DNA from: Paenibacillus qinlingensis
GTDB lineage: Bacteria > Bacillota > Bacilli > Paenibacillales > NBRC-103111
Direction of reading: 5' to 3'
Length of the DNA stretch: 64,000 bases
Assembly (NCBI RefSeq): GCF_013204845.1
Contig: NZ_JABMKY010000014.1
Span: forward strand, 1-64,000
The translations under genes were made by a program, and so were the position numbers. Below, in pieces: positions 59,489 through 64,000 of the stretch. The notes beneath the pieces were generated by a model. That model ran no database searches. It saw only the letters and a program-made list of their open reading frames with translations, and had not been told where the DNA came from. How positions within the stretch are numbered: the stretch's first letter is position 1; each line of letters begins with the position of its first letter.

Positions 59489-60681
59489 TCCGCTCCGCTC
59501 CCAGCCTCAGTTTCCTTCTCGATTTCCCTGCTTGCCGCAGCTTCATTGTTCGTATGTTTCAAGGCATGCTCCAGCAAAAAGAAAGTACCGCGCACATTAC
59601 GGAATTGACTGTACTCTGACTTATCAAATCGGATCGGCAAGCCTAACTCGGCATTTAATTTCTCGATCCAAGGTTGAAGTACGATGGCACCGCCACCGAT
59701 AAACCAGAACTCATTCGCATAGCGAACATGTTTCCAAGAGTTGCGGGCGTATTTCAACACCTTTTCGGCTAAAATTCGCATGTGACGGTTTACGAGGTTC
59801 GTCATGTCAAAAGCGACTTTACCCTCAGCGTAAATTTCATACTCCTTGTTGACTAGCATGATTGTCAGTTCCGCTGTGCTTGAGATTAACTCTTCTCCTT
59901 GGGCGTTGATTTCATTCCTTATGCTTTCCAACGCATCGTTTAAGTAGATTTTAGCCCCCGTTGAATGCCTTTGATCCAGATCAAGCCCTGGTCTGAAGAA
60001 AGCAATGTCCATATCGACACCACCAACATCTGCAATCCCGAAGCCCTTATGTGACAGCTGCGACTTGGATGTAGCCTCCATATCATAGACGCCTGATACA
60101 TCATCAATACTAATATCCGATGGCAGCATAAACTCCATTTCTACCGTTACACCTTTAAATATCGGTGTCGTAACAAACGTAATGGAATGAACGCCTCCTG
60201 TAATCTTCTGTGCAAATTCTTCGCTAAATTTCGTAATTTCTCTAATTGGCAGTCCTGTTCCTAGCTGCACCGTAGCTTTAATGCGATTCTTACCGCGTTT
60301 AATCGCATCCTCATGTTTCGTAGCAATAGCATATGCCGCAGCGGTTAAGAGCGTAACCATTGTTTCGGGCCGCTGGGCCTTCTTTTGTACCGCTTTATCT
60401 CCTACAATTTCATGAACAATGCCTTCATCACCGATAGCCAAGTTCCCAACATAGACATGACGATATTGCTCTGTATCAATCGCTGGCGATGTGATTTGCA
60501 CATCTAAGAAATCCAGGGGATCCCCTTGTTCCATCAGCAAAAATCGCTCCCCAAAAGGTTGTGCCACAACGTTAGGGAAAATAAAATTGTTGTTCAAATC
60601 GTCATAAATGCCTTTAATATGACTGCTGCCGTTATCAATGGATAAGTGAATAGTTGTGGTAAGAATATCATGTTTTGCCAT
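59485..60681 (-). CDS. ParM/StbA-family actin-like ATPase
   Basis: A 398-residue protein of the actin/Hsp70 fold: phosphate-1 loop TIHLSIDNGSSHIKGIY (D-x-G...K), phosphate-2 loop KGFGIADVGGVDMDIAFF, the linking ATVQLGTGLPIRE segment, and the adenosine motif FWFIGGGAIVLQPWI. Length and order match plasmid ParM/Alp proteins. ATG 60681 follows GAGAGGAAATAGAC. With a ParR-like gene overlapping downstream and iterated repeats upstream (60792-60884), it has the parts of a type II partition system, here between ordinary chromosomal genes. Confidence 0.85.
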   Translation of the reverse strand: MAKHDILTTTIHLSIDNGSSHIKGIYDDLNNNFIFPNVVAQPFGERFLLMEQGDPLDFLDVQITSPAIDTEQYRHVYVGNLAIGDEGIVHEIVGDKAVQKKAQRPETMVTLLTAAAYAIATKHEDAIKRGKNRIKATVQLGTGLPIREITKFSEEFAQKITGGVHSITFVTTPIFKGVTVEMEFMLPSDISIDDVSGVYDMEATSKSQLSHKGFGIADVGGVDMDIAFFRPGLDLDQRHSTGAKIYLNDALESIRNEINAQGEELISSTAELTIMLVNKEYEIYAEGKVAFDMTNLVNRHMRILAEKVLKYARNSWKHVRYANEFWFIGGGAIVLQPWIEKLNAELGLPIRFDKSEYSQFRNVRGTFFLLEHALKHTNNEAAASREIEKETEAGSGAD

Positions 60682-60791
60682 GTCTATTTCCTCTCCCAAC
60701 CTTAATAGATACTATAAATAGATTCGGTTGCTAGAGGTGATTTAAGACGGTTACTAGGAATTTTTAACAATTTTGTTTTGGGGAGGAAATG

Positions 60792-60884
60792 AAGTTTAAC
60801 ATGTAAAGTTTGGAGCTTAAAGTTCAAAATTTAACGTTTAAACTTTAAACTTTAGTGTTTAAATCTTAGACTTTGAACTTTATG
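60792..60884. repeat. Iterated AAAGTTT/AAACTTT motifs: candidate centromere/operator
   Basis: Within 93 bp upstream of the ParM-like gene, the heptamer AAAGTTT/AAACTTT and close variants recur about eight times in both orientations (for example TGTAAAGTTTGG, TTAAAGTTCAAA, GTTTAAACTTTAAACTTTAG, GACTTTGAACTTTATG). Plasmid parC sites have this form. The rest of the 311-bp gap shows only a plus-strand promoter area for the next gene. Confidence 0.65.
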
Positions 60885-60992
60885 CAAATGTGCTAACAGT
60901 CACTCACTCGCCTATCCGTCTGACTTAAAGTTTTCCATTTAAGATTCACTAAAGGTTGCTGCAATAAGATAGTTTTATGAACCCCGACAGGA

Positions 60993-61937
60993 GTGATCAT
61001 CATCATCCGCCATCGAAAGAAAACCAAAATTATCACCATTATAGCTATATGCCTGCTTATCATCGCTGCGATTCTCTATTGGTTTGCTAATCGTTATTTA
61101 TTCGAGCACGTGGAGGTTGTCGTCTCCCCGAATAACGTTGTAACGCAAGATGAAACCGCCAAACCACTAACGACGAAAGCGCAATACGATGACTGGAATT
61201 ATAAGGACGATAACCAATCGATTCATATCGAGCAGGTGCAAACAGGCTCCGGATCCAGTGCAATCACCTATTTCGTCGCTGACGTGACTTTCAATAATTC
61301 GACTAACCTGCTAACAGCTTTCGCTAAAAACGCCTTCGGCACAAACATCATCGAAAACACTTCGACGATCGCGGCCAGCAACAATGCCCTATTTGCGATT
61401 AATGGCGATTATTATGGCTTTCGCAACGACGGCGTCATCATCCGAGGCGGCACCGTCTACCGCGATGATCCAGCTCGTGATGGCTTAGCCCTGCTCAAGA
61501 ATGGCACGCTACTGCCATATAACGAAGAAGAAAAATCTTCACAAGATTTGCTCGCTGAGGGGACTACGAATACCTTTTCTTTCGGTCCTACCCTCGTCAA
61601 AGATGGCGAGATCGCCGGAGATTTCTCCGCCGTGCAAATAGACAAAAACTTCGGAAACCGTTCGATTCAAGATGCTAATCCGCGCACCGGCATTGGTATG
61701 ATCTCGCCGAATCACTTCTTGTTTATCGTGGTCGACGGGCGCTCAGCCAACTATAGCCGTGGCATGACGTTAACTGAATTCGCAAATCTATTCCATGAAC
61801 TTGGGGCTACCGAAGCTTATAATCTCGATGGCGGCGGCTCTTCCACGATGTACTTCATGGGCAGAGTCGTGAATAACCCGCTTGGCAAAGGCAATGAACG
61901 AGGCGTAAGCGACATTATCTATATTCCTAAATCTTAA
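60993..61937 (+). CDS. NAGPA-type phosphodiester glycosidase, membrane-anchored
   Basis: A 314-residue protein: TM anchor at about 12-32 (IITIIAICLLIIAAILYWF), then the NAGPA domain with AINGDYYGFRNDGVI, LLKNGTLLPY, NPRTGIGM and NLDGGGSSTMYFMGR. Such domains cleave phosphodiester-linked sugars; in Bacillus relatives on cell-wall or teichoic-acid-type substrates. Start is uncertain: the GTG at 60993 overlaps the AGGAG ribosome site (60989-60993), while codons at proper spacing are AUC (60999-61007). Followed 18 bp later by the glycosyltransferase gene. Confidence 0.87.
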   Translation: MIIIIRHRKKTKIITIIAICLLIIAAILYWFANRYLFEHVEVVVSPNNVVTQDETAKPLTTKAQYDDWNYKDDNQSIHIEQVQTGSGSSAITYFVADVTFNNSTNLLTAFAKNAFGTNIIENTSTIAASNNALFAINGDYYGFRNDGVIIRGGTVYRDDPARDGLALLKNGTLLPYNEEEKSSQDLLAEGTTNTFSFGPTLVKDGEIAGDFSAVQIDKNFGNRSIQDANPRTGIGMISPNHFLFIVVDGRSANYSRGMTLTEFANLFHELGATEAYNLDGGGSSTMYFMGRVVNNPLGKGNERGVSDIIYIPKS

Positions 61938-61955
61938 ACAAGGAGGACTGATACC

Positions 61956-62966
61956 ATGACCATCCTTATCCCCTCCTATGAGCCGGACGAAAGGTTAATT
62001 TCTCTTATCTATAAACTAAAAGAAGTTAGCGACGCTGCGATCCTTGTCGTTGACGATGGCAGCGGTGAAGATTACCGCCCTATTTTTGATTCGGCGAAGC
62101 AAGCAGGTTGCACCGTGCTAACGCATAAGATGAACCAAGGCAAAGGAAGCGCATTGAAAACGGGCTTTGATTATGTGAGACAGCACGGTGGAAGTGATGG
62201 CGTTGTCTGCGCCGACAGTGATGGACAGCATCTGCCGGAAGATATTCTAAGACTCACGCAAGCCGTTCGCGAGCACCGTAATCATATCGTACTGGGCAGC
62301 AGACAATTCACGGGCAAAGTCCCCATGCGCAGCCGTATCGGGAATTCGGCGACGAGGATGGTTTACGCATTGGCGACGGGAAAGCCCATACAAGATACGC
62401 AAACTGGCCTGCGGGGCTATTCCTCTGAAATGTTGGATTGGCTATGCCAAATTCCAGGAAATCGCTTTGAGTATGAAATGAATATGCTTCTCGAAGCTCC
62501 TAATGTGGGATACGACTTGGTTGAGGTTCCGATCGACACCGTCTATTTGGACGATAATAAATCATCTCATTTTCGCCCTTTGGCCGATTCCGCCAGAGTT
62601 TACTTTCCTTTTCTAAAATTCTGTGCGTCCTCGGGATTCGCAGCAATCATGGATTTCATTCTGCTGCTCGTGCTGCAATGGATGACCTCCGATTTGCTCT
62701 TATCCATCATGGGATCACGACTAGTCAGTTCCATGATCAATTACACAATGAATCGCAAATTTGTTTTCGCCAAAAGGAACGGAGCGGCTATCGGCAAATC
62801 ATTGCCCCGGTATTTCTCTCTCGTTATCCTTATCATGTTATTGAATTATGGTAGCATGTACCTCTTTCACGAAAACATTGGCATACCTCTTATAGCTGCA
62901 AAGCTCATAACGGAAACCCTCTTATTTTCATTCAGCTATTGGGCACAGCGAAAGATCGTATATTAA
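61956..62966 (+). CDS. GT2 glycosyltransferase fused to GtrA membrane domain
   Basis: A 336-residue protein. Residues 1-205 are a family 2 glycosyltransferase of DPM1 type: ILVVDDGSGEDY, NQGKGSALKTGF, CADSDGQHLPEDI (DxD-like), and DTQTGLRGYS. From about 215 four TM segments form a GtrA flippase-like domain (FLKFCASSGFAAIMDFILLLVL, INYTMNRKFVFA). Such proteins make and move undecaprenyl-phosphate-linked sugars for wall-polymer decoration. AGGAGG upstream; probable operon with the NAGPA gene, so wall glycan modification and turnover fit. Confidence 0.9.
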   Translation: MTILIPSYEPDERLISLIYKLKEVSDAAILVVDDGSGEDYRPIFDSAKQAGCTVLTHKMNQGKGSALKTGFDYVRQHGGSDGVVCADSDGQHLPEDILRLTQAVREHRNHIVLGSRQFTGKVPMRSRIGNSATRMVYALATGKPIQDTQTGLRGYSSEMLDWLCQIPGNRFEYEMNMLLEAPNVGYDLVEVPIDTVYLDDNKSSHFRPLADSARVYFPFLKFCASSGFAAIMDFILLLVLQWMTSDLLLSIMGSRLVSSMINYTMNRKFVFAKRNGAAIGKSLPRYFSLVILIMLLNYGSMYLFHENIGIPLIAAKLITETLLFSFSYWAQRKIVY

Positions 62967-62972
62967 CGCGCA

Positions 62973-63004
62973 AAGAGCCACTTCCATTATGGAAGTGGCT
63001 TTTA
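62973..63004 (+). terminator. Terminator of NAGPA-GT2 operon
   Basis: GCCACTTCC (62977-62985) / GGAAGTGGC (62991-62999) followed by TTTTA. From here to 63180 I see no feature. Confidence 0.85.
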
Positions 63005-63222
63005 TCTCATCGTTCAAATCGGAACCATCCGAAATCAAATTGACTTCCCGGAAGAAACATGAAGGTCACTAATATTATATAGCAAGAAAGACCCTTGAAA
63101 GAGAATTTACTCGTTCAACTTTCTTCTTTTTGACTATCAATTAAATGACCTCCCTTGGTACATAGGACATCGTTTTTGCAAACTTTTTATTGACAACCTA
63201 CTGACTAGGATATAAATTAATA

Positions 63223-63243
63223 TGATACTGATAATCATTATCA
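63223..63243 (+). promoter_or_regulatory. Fur box
   Basis: A perfect 7-1-7 Fur box TGATAATCATTATCA at 63229-63243, extended on the left by TGATAC (63223). It lies 44 bp before the ATG of a siderophore-binding lipoprotein, downstream of TTGACA (63190) and a TATAAA-like hexamer (63211). Confidence 0.92.
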
Positions 63244-63286
63244 AATAGTAAACAAATAAAATTAAGAATAAGGATGGGTCTACACA

Positions 63287-64000
63287 ATGAATAAAACACC
63301 AAAAACCGCATTAAAAACACTAACTATTTCGGCTGCGCTTATGATCGCACTCGTTGGTTGTTCTTCAGGCAAGCAATCCAGTTCAACACCAGCACCAACG
63401 CCGGCCGTGAGTGCCGCCCCGACAGCTGCTGCAACTGCTGCCCCAGATGCTACGAAATACCCGATCGTGATCAAGCATGCTTTTGGCGAAACGACGATTC
63501 CAAGCAAGCCGAAACGAGTGGCTACGATTCAATGGGCTAACCATGATGTTGTACTTGCGCTAGGCGTTGTACCTGTTGGTTTCTCAGCGGCAAATTACGG
63601 CGTTCAGGATAAAAGCGGACTTCTGCCTTGGACAGCGAAAAAGCTTAAGGAACTTAACGTAGATAAACCTAATGTTTTCCAAGATACAGATGGACTTAAT
63701 TTTGAAGCTATTTCAGCATCCAAGCCGGATGTCATTCTTGCTGCTTATTCTGGAATCACGCAAAAAGACTACGAAACGCTTAGCAAAATCGCTCCGGTTG
63801 TCGCTTATGAAAAAAGCCCTTGGGTAACGACATGGCGTGAACAAGTCCTGTTTAATGCAACAGGGATGGGGATGAAAGCCGAAGGCGAGAAACTGATTAA
63901 GGACACCGAAGAGCTGATTAAGAAAAAAGCAAGCGAGTATCCACAGTTGAAAGGCAAAAAAGTTGCATTCACTAACTTCTCAGCCAAAGATTTATCCAAA
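63287..64000 (+). CDS. Iron-siderophore binding lipoprotein (FecB/FhuD-like), 3' end outside window
   Basis: The first 238 codons of an open frame running off the right edge. Lipoprotein signal peptide with lipobox ALVGC (Cys25), an Ala/Pro/Thr-rich spacer (26-58), then a class III binding fold: YPIVIKHAFGETTIPSKPKRVATIQWANHDVVLALGV, GLNFEAISASKPDVILA, YSGITQKDYETLSKIAPVV and EKSPWVTTWREQ. This is the usual catecholate/hydroxamate siderophore receptor pattern. A perfect Fur box precedes it, so it is iron-repressed. The permease and ATPase genes should follow outside the window. Confidence 0.93.
   Translation, partial: MNKTPKTALKTLTISAALMIALVGCSSGKQSSSTPAPTPAVSAAPTAAATAAPDATKYPIVIKHAFGETTIPSKPKRVATIQWANHDVVLALGVVPVGFSAANYGVQDKSGLLPWTAKKLKELNVDKPNVFQDTDGLNFEAISASKPDVILAAYSGITQKDYETLSKIAPVVAYEKSPWVTTWREQVLFNATGMGMKAEGEKLIKDTEELIKKKASEYPQLKGKKVAFTNFSAKDLSK

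Noticed and set aside
60792..60884. Plasmid replication origin
   Set aside because: Iterons are present, but no replication initiator with a convincing match or DnaA boxes are seen; neighbouring genes are chromosomal in type. A partition site is the better reading.

Overview
The window looks like chromosome of a Paenibacillus-type bacterium (Firmicutes, Paenibacillaceae). The evidence is S-layer-homology (SLH) surface proteins, YesM/YesN-like and YtrA-like regulators, a ytcD/ytbD/ytbE locus arranged as in Bacillus, strong AGGAGG-type ribosome sites and a moderate GC content. This assignment is inferred from gene content only. No rRNA, tRNA or CRISPR array is visible.

Layout. 1-0.35 kb: 3' end of an IS1182-type insertion sequence. 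0.35-0.9 kb: non-coding repeats. 0.9-10.3 kb: small regulator-plus-enzyme modules (DUF4180; HxlR regulator with MFS pump and aldo/keto reductase; catalase; MerR regulator with an SDR enzyme; FlxA-like protein; a second SDR; an SRPBCC protein). 10.4-15.9 kb: a sugar-sensing system (membrane-anchored sugar-binding protein, histidine kinase, AraC-type response regulator) followed by a sugar:H+ symporter. 16.3-21.2 kb: two BcrAB-like ABC transporters around a two-component system; the first transporter looks decayed. 21.2-33.4 kb: three large exported surface proteins on the minus strand, interrupted by a MarR-regulated drug-efflux pair. 33.5-39.4 kb: a 7TM histidine kinase with its regulator, then a lone ketosynthase (first catalytic His replaced by Gln) paired with a membrane GGDEF-EAL protein. 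39.5-44.3 kb: a six-gene YtrA-like operon (GntR, two ABC transporters, a DUF4097 protein). 44.4-46 kb: a gene-free stretch with a 28-bp minisatellite. 46-51.4 kb: a VTC / DUF4956 / Cthe_2159-like lipoprotein operon divergent from a two-component system. 51.5-54.6 kb: four 114-bp repeats and a deletion scar joining a response regulator to a beheaded ABC ATPase, followed by its binding protein. 54.7-60.7 kb: a chemoreceptor, a TetR/SDR pair, small proteins and a chromosomal ParM-like actin cassette with iterated AT-rich repeats upstream. 61-64 kb: a phosphodiester glycosidase, a GT2-GtrA glycosyltransferase and a Fur-box-preceded siderophore-binding lipoprotein that runs off the end.

Three observations stand out. 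(1) A composite intergenic repeat of four 23-bp imperfect palindromes with near-invariant start-to-start spacing of 51, 62 and 51 bp and fixed orientation (reverse, reverse, forward, forward). There are three full copies and one partial copy. (2) The VTC-DUF4956-lipoprotein operon and its divergent two-component system share AAGGTT-like direct repeats with 11-bp period in both promoters, which suggests a self-contained envelope system. (3) The ParM-like cassette carries its own candidate centromere. Clear lesions (a frameshifted permease, an ABC ATPase lacking its C-terminal domain, the response regulator/ABC deletion) show local gene decay.
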